Assembly: GCA_011250595.1 (NCBI GenBank)
Contig: JAANMP010000051.1
Location: 1-36,123 of the forward strand
Length of the DNA stretch: 36,123 bases
DNA from: Bacillus sp. MM2020_1
Lineage (GTDB): Bacteria > Bacillota > Bacilli > Bacillales > Cytobacillaceae
Reading direction: 5' to 3'
Shown one piece after another: positions 1 to 8,282 of this stretch (positions within the stretch are counted from its first letter, which is position 1; every line of letters begins with the position of its first letter). The position numbers and the translations under genes are program-made. The notes under the pieces were generated by a model. It did no database searches. It saw nothing but the letters and a program-made list of their open reading frames with translations, and was not told the DNA's origin.

Positions 1-12
1 GTCATAAAAAAT

Positions 13-56
13 AAAGGGCGATACATATTAGATATGACTAATATGTATCGCCCTTT
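13..56 (-). terminator. Rho-independent terminator of the alpha-galactosidase gene
   Basis: A perfect 19-bp inverted repeat (13-31 with 38-56, 6-nt loop) is followed, read on the minus strand, by a T-rich run at positions 12-6. It lies about 90 bases past the stop of the minus-strand alpha-galactosidase gene. Read on the plus strand it is also followed by a short T run, so it may also serve a gene left of the window. Confidence 0.85.
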
Positions 57-144
57 TACTTCATGTTCAACAATCGCGCCCGTAATTGAAAATACCAAAA
101 GAGATGATTAAAAGAAAATTTCATCCTTTACTTACTCTTTTTAG

Positions 145-2382
145 CTAAATCAAATTTATAAGACTCCTTCTCGATTCTATATACATACTTTTTCCTTTCA
201 AAGCTTCAATCAGAAAAATAAAAGAGGAAAAATCATTTTTGATCAGCGGAAGATTTAACCCTATTTTCATTAGTTCATCACCAGAGTATTCTAACTTGCC
301 ATCGTTAATCTTGTAACTCTCCAAAGGATCTAATCCTTGTAGTTTGAGACGGAGAAAAGGCGGGTTCGGAGTAGCTAATGTCTTAAAATAAAAAACAACC
401 GCTCTTTCTTGATTTGGTGCCACATACATCCAAGCCACATCCATTCCATCAAAAGGACTCAACAGCCTATATAGGTTCCCAAAGCAAACCAGTTCCTTAA
501 TTCGGTGATAGAGACGGATTTGCTCCTTTACCACTTTTTTATCATCAGCACTTAGTTTATCTATATTCAATTCAAATCCCAAATTAGCGGCCATTGCTGC
601 ATGACATCTCATTAAAAGAGGCGTTGTTCTTCCCACCTGATGATTTGGAATATCTGAGACATGGGCCCCCATCGTAATAGCAGGATAAACGATGCTAGTG
701 CCATATTGGATTTTCAACCTTTCGACAGCATCTGTATCATCACTCGTCCAAGTTTGCGGCAAGTAATAAAGCATGCCAGGGTCAAAGCGCCCTCCGCCGC
801 CTGAACAGCTTTCAAATAAAATTTGTGGAAATCTCCCTGTCAACGTTTCTAAAATTCGATACAAACCAAGCATATAGCGGTGTGCTGTTTCTTTTTGCCT
901 TTCAGGCGGAAGTGCAGCAGATCCCACTTCGGTCATATTTCGATTCATATCCCACTTAACATAGGAGATCTGCGTACTTTTAAAAAGCATAGTAAGGATT
1001 TGAATTACATAATCACATACATCTTCCCTGCTTAAATCAAGAATTAACTGATTTCTTGATAGCGTCCGGCTCCGACCAGATACATGGATACACCAATCTG
1101 GATGTTTCCTATATAAATCACTGTCTGGCGATACCATTTCCGGCTCAACCCATAATCCAAACTTCATGCCTTTTTTTCTTACATAGTCTGCCAATCCATC
1201 AAGACCGTTAGGGAGCTTTTTCTTATTAACAAACCAATCACCAAGAGAACTTTTATCATTTTCACGATGCCCAAACCAGCCGTCATCCAGTACAAACAGT
1301 TCAATCCCAAGATCTTTTCCGGCATCGGCAATTTCCTTAATTTTTTTTTCATTAAAATGAAAATACGTTGCCTCCCAGTTATTAATAAGAATTGGACGTG
1401 TTTTGTCACGATAAGCCCCGCGGCAGACCCTTTCCCTCAATAGTTTATGGTAGGTTCTCGACATCCCGCCAAGTCCATCCGAAGAATGGACCATTAGCGT
1501 CTCTGGTGTTTGAAATAGTTCTCCTGGCTTTACTAGCCAACTAAAATTAAAGGGATTAATTCCAATGGAAATTCTAGTTGTTTGAAACGAACTTACTTCG
1601 ATAGCAGCTTGGAAATTTCCGCTATAAACCAGGCTAAACCCGTAAACCTCCCCATACTCGTCGTTTGCATTTTTCGAAAGGAGAGCAAGAAAAGGGTTAT
1701 GCTGATGGCTGCTTGCTCCCCTTGAGGAGGAGATCGACTGAATCCCATGGTGTAAAGGCTTCCTTTCGATATGACGCTCACGTCCCCATGTTCCATGAAG
1801 GTGAAGCCAATCCCAATCAGAATGATGAAAATCAACTGACATGCTCATACATTTTTCTAACACAACATTTTGGCTGCCCCTGTTTTCGAAGGAAACAGAT
1901 CTTGCAGCCACATCAAGGTCATGGTAAATCGTATAATAGAGATTCATTCCCATGCCCAGCATTGAATCTACCATGGTGATCACTAGTGTTTCCGCTTCTG
2001 AATCAGCTTCAACATAGGAAGCAGGCAGGCTCTTCAGACTGGGCTTTCCCTTAATAATCTCATGGGAATCATAGACAAATTCCGTAACAGTAGACCCTTC
2101 TTTAGAGCGAAGCAGATAGGCAGGAGACCTGAAATCCCCATTTCCAAACGCCGGATATTCCTGTGGTAGTGTGTCTAGAGAAAATGCCGGATTCCCCGGT
2201 TCTGTTGATGGCGAAAATGCTCTTCCTTTAAATTGTAATATGGAAGAAGGCTGCAGTATCTGAACCCGTTTACCCCAGTATAAATGGGCAGGATACTTGC
2301 CATGAACCAATTGAATGAGATAACTCATTCTATTATTGTATAAATGGAAAATTCCGCTCTTCTCATTCCAAGCAATTGGCAC
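145..2382 (-). CDS. Alpha-galactosidase, glycoside hydrolase family 36
   Basis: Hydrolyses terminal alpha-1,6-galactosyl residues of melibiose, raffinose and related oligosaccharides; there is no signal peptide, so it should be cytoplasmic. The 745-residue protein has the GH36 layout: an N-terminal beta-sandwich (about 1-320), a catalytic (beta/alpha)8 barrel (about 330-640) and a C-terminal beta domain. Visible motifs are LDDGWFG (365-371), WVEPEMV (411-417), KWDMNR with the expected nucleophile D478, and the SCSGGGGRFD stretch followed by TWTSDDTD with the expected acid/base D548. These two positions agree with the numbering I recall for Geobacillus stearothermophilus AgaA. Start is GTG at 2382, with a GGGGGAG ribosome binding site 10 bases upstream. 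It stands alone, with its own terminator. No sugar transporter or regulator is adjacent, so its uptake partner must be elsewhere. Confident in family; exact natural substrate is inferred. Confidence 0.95.
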   Translation of the reverse strand: MPIAWNEKSGIFHLYNNRMSYLIQLVHGKYPAHLYWGKRVQILQPSSILQFKGRAFSPSTEPGNPAFSLDTLPQEYPAFGNGDFRSPAYLLRSKEGSTVTEFVYDSHEIIKGKPSLKSLPASYVEADSEAETLVITMVDSMLGMGMNLYYTIYHDLDVAARSVSFENRGSQNVVLEKCMSMSVDFHHSDWDWLHLHGTWGRERHIERKPLHHGIQSISSSRGASSHQHNPFLALLSKNANDEYGEVYGFSLVYSGNFQAAIEVSSFQTTRISIGINPFNFSWLVKPGELFQTPETLMVHSSDGLGGMSRTYHKLLRERVCRGAYRDKTRPILINNWEATYFHFNEKKIKEIADAGKDLGIELFVLDDGWFGHRENDKSSLGDWFVNKKKLPNGLDGLADYVRKKGMKFGLWVEPEMVSPDSDLYRKHPDWCIHVSGRSRTLSRNQLILDLSREDVCDYVIQILTMLFKSTQISYVKWDMNRNMTEVGSAALPPERQKETAHRYMLGLYRILETLTGRFPQILFESCSGGGGRFDPGMLYYLPQTWTSDDTDAVERLKIQYGTSIVYPAITMGAHVSDIPNHQVGRTTPLLMRCHAAMAANLGFELNIDKLSADDKKVVKEQIRLYHRIKELVCFGNLYRLLSPFDGMDVAWMYVAPNQERAVVFYFKTLATPNPPFLRLKLQGLDPLESYKINDGKLEYSGDELMKIGLNLPLIKNDFSSFIFLIEALKGKSMYIESRRSLINLI

Positions 2383-2545
2383 TACTAGTCAACTCCCCCA
2401 AAAGCATAATCTTACTTATATACTATTCGATTACGGATTAAACATGGCGAAAATAAATTTTTAATAAAAGCCGCTTTGACATCTTTTTCATTCGCTGCAA
2501 TAGAAGGTATAGGATGTTGCATCGACATCAGTTTGCCTCATTGAA

Positions 2546-2574
2546 TCAAAAAAGCCTTCCCGTTGGTGGGAAGG
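2546..2574 (-). terminator. Rho-independent terminator
   Basis: Seven-base stem CCTTCCC (2555-2561) with GGGAAGG (2568-2574) and a 6-nt loop, followed on the minus strand by a CTTTTTT run. It ends the minus-strand gene whose stop is at 2655. Confidence 0.8.
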
Positions 2575-2654
2575 TGAAATTTTTATTTTTAATAAGAAAC
2601 AGTTATAAAAACATATACTTACTTTTGGGATGTATATCAGAGCAAGCTACAACA

Positions 2655-3179
2655 TTAATTGTCCTCCCAATACATTCCCCGAGGCACCTTGGTAAAAAGC
2701 ATCCAATTTACGACTTTTATCAGTTCCTTTTTCGAAGGTTTATACTTTTTATTATCGCCGAGCAGTTTCACACTGTATTGCATATTATCAGATAGAAATA
2801 TCAATTCAAAGCCTTTCTGTGTTTTTCCGATAAAACCATGGTAGCCTTTATTGAGTGAGACCGGTTTATACATGTTTCCTTTTGGCAATGTAATTTCTCC
2901 TGCGGTCGGTTCTACGTGGATTCCTAATACCCCTGAAATTTCTTTATTTTGATATTGCAAGAAAATCTTCTTGCCAGATACTTTTCCCTGCACATGTGTC
3001 ATTTTAAAGGGAAAATGCATTGGAACCAATATTTCTTTATTAAATTTTTCTTTATATTCTTTTATAACGAGTAGGTGGAACCACCGCATTTCTTCATTCA
3101 TTGCCTTTGTGTACGTTGGGGATTGCGCGCCAAGAGCTAATACAACAAGGAATATTAAAATAGATTTCTTTATATTCAT
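2655..3179 (-). CDS. Unknown exported protein with N-terminal signal peptide
   Basis: 174 residues, not recognised. The N-terminus (MNIKKSILIFLVVLALGAQS) has a basic start and a hydrophobic core, with a likely signal-peptidase I site after a TKA motif near residue 26; there is no lipobox cysteine. The mature part is basic and mixed alpha/beta in character, with no cysteines and no motif I can assign. It is preceded by AGGGTGA about 6 bases before ATG. It lies downstream of the permease operon on the same strand after a gap of about 180 bases, with its own terminator, so co-expression is possible but not shown. Function unknown. Confidence 0.7.
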   Translation of the reverse strand: MNIKKSILIFLVVLALGAQSPTYTKAMNEEMRWFHLLVIKEYKEKFNKEILVPMHFPFKMTHVQGKVSGKKIFLQYQNKEISGVLGIHVEPTAGEITLPKGNMYKPVSLNKGYHGFIGKTQKGFELIFLSDNMQYSVKLLGDNKKYKPSKKELIKVVNWMLFTKVPRGMYWEDN

Positions 3180-3361
3180 TATTTATCACCCTATTATTTA
3201 TAGTCCCCCAAATGCCAATCATGTATGTTTGTATTTTCGGAATGGGGCACTAAGTAAAAGGTTTTTAAGGATGTTTCACCTCAAGTCTCTCCATGGAATA
3301 TTGAAGCAATTGAATCAAAGAGACAGAATGGATAGGGTCTTTTTTACCCATAACAAATTTT

Positions 3362-3679
3362 TTATAAATAACTTCTGTAATGATATAGCATAGCTGCGAA
3401 TGCTAGGATGGTATAAGCTAGGGATGTAAAAAAGGCAATGTTTGGTGAAAACTCGTACTTTTGTCCTTCCATTCTAATGCCTGTGGTTCCTTGAATGGTC
3501 ATATCCATATGTCGTGAAGTGAAACCGCCCGTTGAGGTAGAAAACCAAATAATAATTGTTGCTGCCATTCCAATTACAAATGAATAATCAATGAATTTTG
3601 TATGGGTAAGGTAAGTTATGCCGTAACTTAAGCCCAATAGCACTAATATCGTAATGAAAATGTTTATTAATACTTTCAT
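3362..3679 (-). CDS. Small membrane protein, third gene of the permease operon
   Basis: 105 residues with three likely transmembrane segments (about 4-24, 31-48 and 81-100). Between the second and third lies a polar stretch (TGGFTSRHMDMTIQGTTG) that looks like a conserved loop, but I cannot name the family with confidence. It starts 30 bases after the stop of the DppC-like permease on the same strand, preceded by AAGGGGG about 12 bases upstream. The tight spacing suggests translation from the same mRNA as the two permeases. It could be an accessory subunit or simply co-transcribed; this is inference. Confidence 0.7.
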   Translation of the reverse strand: MKVLINIFITILVLLGLSYGITYLTHTKFIDYSFVIGMAATIIIWFSTSTGGFTSRHMDMTIQGTTGIRMEGQKYEFSPNIAFFTSLAYTILAFAAMLYHYRSYL

Positions 3680-3709
3680 ATGTTTTTGTATCCCCCTTAT
3701 TTTCCACTT

Positions 3710-4612
3710 TTATCTTTGGTTCCTATCTAATCGTTTAATGATAATGTTCAATAACAGTATTAACCCAACCACGGCACAGGCAGGATAAATTAACAGCCAA
3801 GGGTAATGAACCATATCAAAAATACTTTGACCGATCATACCTCCCCACTCCCCGGATTGTGATAAGAATCTATCCTCATCGCCAATAATCGCCCCTTTGG
3901 CTTTTCCACCAATAAATTTCTGGAATACACCCAGATGAGTTAATAAGATAATGGTAGCAATCGTTTGCTGAAGGAAGACAATATAAAATCGCTGTTTGAA
4001 GACGGGAAAAATTTGTCTTACTGAGATATGGAATTTACTTGCTCCGAGTAATCTTGACGCGATAACATAGTCCTTATTTAATAGGAGTTCAAATTCCTTT
4101 ATTAAAAGTTCTATTAAAGGTGGAGTTCCAATTATCACGATAATAAGCACCTGATAAAATGTAAAGAAGTGACTCCCATACTTGTTGATGATAATCTCCT
4201 CTTCACTAGCTAATAGGAAAAATAAAATAAAAGCGGGAACATAAAGAAAGGGAGTTAATAATGATTCAATATAAGCCTTTAAAGGCCTAAGAAAATATAA
4301 AACTGATAGACTACAAAAAATCCCTATTAACATTCTAATAAGTGTAACGACAACGGAAATGATAAACGTGTATTTAAACCCAATGATCAATTTTGTGAAT
4401 AGGTCGTTTCCATTTTTATCTGTTCCTAATGGGTGTTCCAGAGATGAGGGTAAAGGCGGCCTTAAGACCTTACCGTCTGAGGAATAAATTAATTTTCCAG
4501 GTTCAATGCTTTTATTTACTCCAAATTCCAATAAGAAACTTGCTATAAATAAAAGAAATAAAAAAGTACAAATCGAATATAAAATCCATTTTGACCGATT
4601 ATCCTTAGTCAT
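3710..4612 (-). CDS. Opp/Dpp-type ABC transporter permease, DppC-like
   Basis: 300 residues. An N-terminal membrane segment (about 10-28) is followed by the OppC/DppC-type entry motif HPLGTDKNGNDLF (about 60-72), several transmembrane helices, and an EAA-type coupling loop (VIASRLLGASKF, then a downstream FPVF) near residues 178-200, which is where such permeases contact their ATPase. It should therefore be an inner-membrane half of a peptide- or metal-type ABC importer. Its start overlaps the upstream permease stop by 8 bases, with GAGAGGAG about 8 bases before the ATG, indicating translational coupling. No ATP-binding subunit or substrate-binding protein is encoded nearby, which is unusual for this family. 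The sequence is divergent and the substrate cannot be inferred. Confidence 0.85.
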   Translation of the reverse strand: MTKDNRSKWILYSICTFLFLLFIASFLLEFGVNKSIEPGKLIYSSDGKVLRPPLPSSLEHPLGTDKNGNDLFTKLIIGFKYTFIISVVVTLIRMLIGIFCSLSVLYFLRPLKAYIESLLTPFLYVPAFILFFLLASEEEIIINKYGSHFFTFYQVLIIVIIGTPPLIELLIKEFELLLNKDYVIASRLLGASKFHISVRQIFPVFKQRFYIVFLQQTIATIILLTHLGVFQKFIGGKAKGAIIGDEDRFLSQSGEWGGMIGQSIFDMVHYPWLLIYPACAVVGLILLLNIIIKRLDRNQR

Positions 4613-5501
4613 TTAATACGCTCCTCTCATAAAATCTGAAAGAAGCGGCTTTCAATAAGCCAAAAGGGATTAAGATCATGATGATTGCTACTGAAGATAG
4701 ACTGCTATCACTAACTCTGTATAAAAGTGGTGTAAACCCATGCATTTGAAATAGGTATTCAATAATAAATAACGAAGACAACATATACCAATAGATTAAT
4801 CCAATATGGCTATATAATGATTTCATCACATTTCGAATGACATGTCTTAAAATCACGGTAGTTCGGGATAAACCTTTTGCAATGGCAAACTCAACATATT
4901 GCTCTTCCATTTCCTCTTCAAAAATCTTAATCATAATTTTAATAACCATGACGATTGGTACGAAACTTAAGCAAATAATCGGAAGTAGATAGACATGGCT
5001 CCCAAATCCATACAACCTGAGGAGCTTAAAACCTGTTGCTTGATAAAGATGGATCACTAATAATTGGCTTCCCAATATAATGATAATGTCTGGTATGGAA
5101 TCTATTAGTAACAATAGACTTTTGAATAATCTTTTAAAATGCTTTGAAAAAAATAGAAATGCATATGAAAAAAGAAAAGACACAAGGATGGTAAGCACTA
5201 ATGCAGAAAAAAGGACAACCATTGTGTAGATGTACGTATCAATAATATAAGGAAAAACAGCATATTCTTGACCTAAATAAAAAAACGTTGAATCATAAAG
5301 TGAAAATAGATGAGTAAAGGCTTTATAAACTGTTTTCAGATAATTTAACGGAAAAAATCCAAAATCTGAAGAAGAAAAGCCCCCATTATTATTCAAATAA
5401 ACTAATGAACGAAGAGAAGTAATACTGCTGACACTGATTAAAAGTAAAACTATTTTTATGGAGAGATTTAATATATACACGGAGAAACGTTTGATGAACA
5501 T
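4605..5501 (-). CDS. Opp/Dpp-type ABC transporter permease, DppB-like
   Basis: 298 residues from the chosen ATG at 5501. A hydrophobic N-terminal segment is followed by a long extracytoplasmic loop and a multi-helix permease domain with an EAA-type loop (VEFAIAKGLSRTTVILRHV) in the last third. The layout is that of DppB/OppB permeases, partner of the DppC-like protein that overlaps it by 8 bases. The reading frame extends upstream to a TTG at 5576, but that codon lies inside an extended -10 promoter (TG at 5574-5575, TATACT at 5567-5572), so transcription probably begins after it. The ATG at 5501 follows an AGGAAGTAGGG stretch. This is the first gene of a three-gene operon with no ATPase and no binding protein. 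Substrate unknown. Confidence 0.82.
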   Translation of the reverse strand: MFIKRFSVYILNLSIKIVLLLISVSSITSLRSLVYLNNNGGFSSSDFGFFPLNYLKTVYKAFTHLFSLYDSTFFYLGQEYAVFPYIIDTYIYTMVVLFSALVLTILVSFLFSYAFLFFSKHFKRLFKSLLLLIDSIPDIIIILGSQLLVIHLYQATGFKLLRLYGFGSHVYLLPIICLSFVPIVMVIKIMIKIFEEEMEEQYVEFAIAKGLSRTTVILRHVIRNVMKSLYSHIGLIYWYMLSSLFIIEYLFQMHGFTPLLYRVSDSSLSSVAIIMILIPFGLLKAASFRFYERSVLND

Positions 5502-5566
5502 CACAACCCTACTTCCTGAAAAGATACCTTCCAATTCCGAAAAATGAGATAAATAATTCCATTTAT

Positions 5567-5575
5567 AGTATAACA
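5567..5575 (-). promoter_or_regulatory. Extended -10 promoter of the permease operon
   Basis: On the minus strand the sequence reads TG-T-TATACT, an extended -10 with five of six consensus bases in the hexamer. No good -35 is visible, as is common for extended -10 promoters. It would start transcription near 5560, leaving a leader of about 60 bases before the ATG at 5501. Confidence 0.5.
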
Positions 5576-5728
5576 ATATTTATGAAATAATTGTAAAATA
5601 ATTCTAAATGTTGAACATTTTTAGCGGAATCATTCCTGATGCTGCCTTTTTAGTACTTAATAAATGCAGAAGAAGGTTTATAATAAAATTGAAGTAGCAC
5701 AAGTTTCATACAATGGGGGGCGATTGAG

Positions 5729-6292
5729 GTGAGTAAAAAATTTTTAGGAGCATTACTCTGTTTAGGGGTAATTGCGGTAGGTTATTTTTCGACATCAGTT
5801 CCTATAACTGCACCAAGTCCTGCACCAAGTCCAGGTTCTACATCCTTGGAGGAAAAAATCTGTGCAAAAGTATCGGCACATTATGGGGATTGCAAAAGGA
5901 TTATTTTAATTGATACCAATTCGAATTTAGCTTTTGCCGAGAGTAAACTGGGAATACTTCCTGTGCTTATCAGCAAAGACCATACCGAAATAGTTAAGAT
6001 GATTCATCCATTATTGTATTTCCAAGAGTTCAAAGAGGAGAAAGAGGAGAGAGGGCCAATAAGCTGGGCTGTTAGAAATAATGTCCAAAAGGATTTTTCC
6101 GTGATCAGCGGATTTGCCACTGACGAGGCAAAGACCATCATTATAAATAGTGCAGGTGATAGGCAGCCAAATAAATTTTTCGTTCGGGACAATTTGTGGG
6201 TGTGGTATATTACTTCGAAAGATAAAATAAACTTGCCATTGAACGTAACGGTTTATGATGCAAAGGGTCATATTATTAGCGGAGGAAATTGA
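5729..6292 (+). CDS. Unknown membrane-anchored or secreted protein
   Basis: 187 residues, not recognised. A short N-terminal hydrophobic segment (about 5-25) is followed by a proline-rich linker with a repeated APSP pattern (about 28-36) and a soluble domain of about 150 residues. The cysteine in the hydrophobic segment (LLCLG) does not fit a lipobox, so it looks like a signal anchor or signal peptide. Two further cysteines (about 44 and 55) could form a disulfide outside the cell. Start is GTG with a GGGGGG stretch 8 bases upstream; a TATAAT hexamer lies at 5679-5684. It is divergent from the permease operon and followed immediately by the 52-bp tandem repeats. Function unknown. Confidence 0.7.
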   Translation: MSKKFLGALLCLGVIAVGYFSTSVPITAPSPAPSPGSTSLEEKICAKVSAHYGDCKRIILIDTNSNLAFAESKLGILPVLISKDHTEIVKMIHPLLYFQEFKEEKEERGPISWAVRNNVQKDFSVISGFATDEAKTIIINSAGDRQPNKFFVRDNLWVWYITSKDKINLPLNVTVYDAKGHIISGGN

Positions 6293-6303
6293 AGGGGAAT
6301 AGT

Positions 6304-6501
6304 GAAGGACAATTCTCACCCAAAAGGAGGAGGAAATGTCTTTCATAAGGCCGATGAAGGACAATTCTCACCCAAAAGGAGGAGGAAATGTCTTTCATAA
6401 GGCCGATGAAGGACAAATCTCACCCAAAAAGAGGAGGAAATGTCTTTCATAAGGCTGATGAAGGACACTTCTCACCAAAAAGGAGGAAGAAATGTCTTTC
6501 A
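6304..6501 (+). repeat. 52-bp tandem direct repeat, four copies (last one partial)
   Basis: Copies start at 6304, 6356, 6408 and 6460; the first two are identical, the third and fourth carry a few substitutions, and the fourth stops after 42 bases. Each unit begins GAAGGACA and carries TGTCTTTC about 32 bases later, so each RNA copy can fold into a hairpin of about 8 pairs (one G-U) plus further inner pairs. Each unit also contains AAGGAGGAGG followed by ATG, a ribosome-binding-site-like string. The period is not a multiple of three, so the repeats do not encode a repeated peptide. The gene-free stretch 6293-6619 (327 bases) holds only these repeats plus about 120 bases of AT-rich sequence in which I see nothing clear. 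Confidence 0.9.
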
Positions 6502-6619
6502 GTGATCAAATTCAGTTAGAAAATTCTTCTTAATAGTAAGCTTAGGAGTAAATATAAACAATTAAGGGAAAAATTCGCGTTTTTACTCGTAAAATGCCCA
6601 CTGATGAACACCCATAATT

Positions 6620-7489
6620 TTAAAAGTTATTCTCAAGAATTCTACCTATTCTCTTTTTAGATTCAACTATCCCACACCATTCGTGAACTATATTTGTTGT
6701 TATTTTGATGCCTGGAAAAAGGATCCTTAATTCCTCGACACTCCTCAAAATAGCCGCTTCAACTAACTCTTCATGCCCGCATTCCAGGCACCTACAGACT
6801 CTTCCTTCGACAGTCATAGAAAAAGAATGGCAAACAATACAGGTATTTCCCTTCTTCAGCGAGTGATAATCGTAGGTGGGTACTTGGGTAAAAGGGGACT
6901 TGGTATTATGCAATGAAACTAAAAGTTCTGCTAGCTTTCTGTGCCTGCCATTTAATTTTGATGGAATTCGGTCAAAGTTTTTCATAAAACCATTAATTTG
7001 TGTCGGGTAAATAATAGGTTGGTTTTTAGGTGCTTGATAAAGGGTAAATTCAGGGTTGATAAATACAACATTTGAGGTAATAGGGAAATTAAAACCATGT
7101 TTATGGAGTAATTTTCGGAGCGAGGATTCGCCTCGTTGGATTTGGACGAGTGGATTGAGAACTTCAATATCAGACTTATTCGAGTAAAATTCCTTATCTT
7201 CATAATAATAATCGCCTTGAAAATTTTTCACTTCGAAAAAGTGAAGTGCATCCTTGATGATCAATGTATCGATTTGAAACGTTGTATTGTTAACCTTAAG
7301 CAACAAATCGTTTAGGATCAAACAGTTGCACTGAAGCTTTTCGGTTAACAAGTCAAACATCACTTCCCCCTCGAACCCTTTTTTAAGGTTTGAAAGGTAC
7401 TGTTTGTCATTTTCAAGTAAATTCATTCGTGTGTTTAAGTAAGACAGAATCTTTAATTCATCTGATTTAGTACGTGATTTAAACGGCAT
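6620..7489 (-). CDS. NERD-domain protein with C-terminal zinc ribbon
   Basis: 289 residues. An N-terminal helical segment (1-35) leads into a NERD (nuclease-related) domain at about 36-150: KGFEGEVMFD, then FQIDTLII with D74 and FEVKNFQGDY with E86 and K88. This is the D...ExK pattern of the restriction-endonuclease-like fold, so nuclease activity is plausible but not shown for most NERD proteins. The C-terminal part has paired CxxC motifs (C217/C220 and C234/C237) that would bind zinc. No signal peptide or membrane segment is visible. AAGGAAG lies about 7 bases before the ATG. Similar proteins are common, single and poorly characterised in Bacillaceae. There is no partner gene that would make this a defence cassette. 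Confidence 0.85.
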   Translation of the reverse strand: MPFKSRTKSDELKILSYLNTRMNLLENDKQYLSNLKKGFEGEVMFDLLTEKLQCNCLILNDLLLKVNNTTFQIDTLIIKDALHFFEVKNFQGDYYYEDKEFYSNKSDIEVLNPLVQIQRGESSLRKLLHKHGFNFPITSNVVFINPEFTLYQAPKNQPIIYPTQINGFMKNFDRIPSKLNGRHRKLAELLVSLHNTKSPFTQVPTYDYHSLKKGNTCIVCHSFSMTVEGRVCRCLECGHEELVEAAILRSVEELRILFPGIKITTNIVHEWCGIVESKKRIGRILENNF

Positions 7490-7670
7490 ACGCCACTTCC
7501 TTTCTATTTGTACAGCACAAGTACATTTTATAAAAAATTTGGAGATGTTTTATTGGAAGACAATGTATACTTTGTTAACATTTTTAGAAATTAAATTATT
7601 TAGGAGACTATTAACATATTCAGAAATTGAACCGAAGTTTAACTTATGGTATATTTGAGTAAAATAAAAG

Positions 7671-7693
7671 TGACCAAAAAACTAAATTGGTCA
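7671..7693 (+). promoter_or_regulatory. Probable TetR operator (autoregulatory)
   Basis: Perfect 7-bp inverted repeat TGACCAA / TTGGTCA separated by 9 bases, ending just before the ribosome binding site of the TetR gene. TetR regulators usually bind such palindromes in their own promoter region, so autorepression is a natural inference. Confidence 0.6.
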
Positions 7694-7705
7694 ACGGAGG
7701 TTGAT

Positions 7706-8278
7706 ATGGCAACCGATCGAAGAAAGATGATTGTAGAGGCGGCAACTAAGTCTTTTTCCTTATTTGGCTATAAAGCAACGACGATGGATCAAGTGGCAAA
7801 GCTTGCTAATGTAGGAAAAGGCACAATATATACTTTTTTTAAAAATAAAGAAGAATTGTTTGAAGAGATCATCTCTTCGTTGGTAAAAGAGATGATGGCG
7901 GAGGCGGAAGCCGTCATCGAACCGGAATTACCATTTACAGAAAATGTCCATCGTGCGTTATACCGTTTATTAGAATTTCGCTCGCAGCACCAGCTGATGA
8001 TTAAATTGGTCCAAGAGGAAACAGAAATGGGGACTTTAGCGGTATCGGAAATGCTCCAGCATGTCGAGGATGAAATTATTGCCTACTTAAAGAAGAAAAT
8101 TGATCTGGCCATCGCTAAAGGGGCAATCCCGCCAACCGACACAGAACTGTCGAGCTTTCTTCTTTTAAAAATGTATATTGCCTTGGTTTCAGACTGGGAA
8201 AGAAATCATCAGCCCTTAAGTTCCGAACAAATCGCAGAAATCATGAAAGTGTTTTTAGTAAAAGGTTTGCCGAAATGA
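7706..8278 (+). CDS. TetR/AcrR-family transcriptional regulator
   Basis: 190 residues from the ATG at 7706, which follows GGAGG by 5 bases. The open frame extends 20 codons further upstream, but that extension would run through the palindromic operator and lacks a ribosome binding site. The N-terminal 60 residues are a typical TetR helix-turn-helix: IVEAATKSFSLFGYKATTMD, then VAKLANVGKGTIYTFFKNKEELF. The C-terminal helical domain would bind an effector and dimerise. The DNA-binding region resembles B. subtilis YhgD in my memory, but I do not claim orthology. It is monocistronic with a strong terminator, so its targets other than itself are not evident here. Confidence 0.9.
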   Translation: MATDRRKMIVEAATKSFSLFGYKATTMDQVAKLANVGKGTIYTFFKNKEELFEEIISSLVKEMMAEAEAVIEPELPFTENVHRALYRLLEFRSQHQLMIKLVQEETEMGTLAVSEMLQHVEDEIIAYLKKKIDLAIAKGAIPPTDTELSSFLLLKMYIALVSDWERNHQPLSSEQIAEIMKVFLVKGLPK

Positions 8279-8282
8279 AAAA

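Noticed and set aside
2460..2480. Catabolite (cre) site upstream of the alpha-galactosidase
   Set aside because: AAAGCCGCTTT is palindromic-like but does not match the cre consensus at the required positions.
6334..6450. A 38-codon open frame beginning at the ATG of the first repeat unit
   Set aside because: The repeat period shifts the frame between units, so the frame is a by-product of the repeat; no homology or codon pattern supports it.
6304..6501. CRISPR array
   Set aside because: The units are contiguous 52-bp tandem repeats with no variable spacers and no cas genes nearby.
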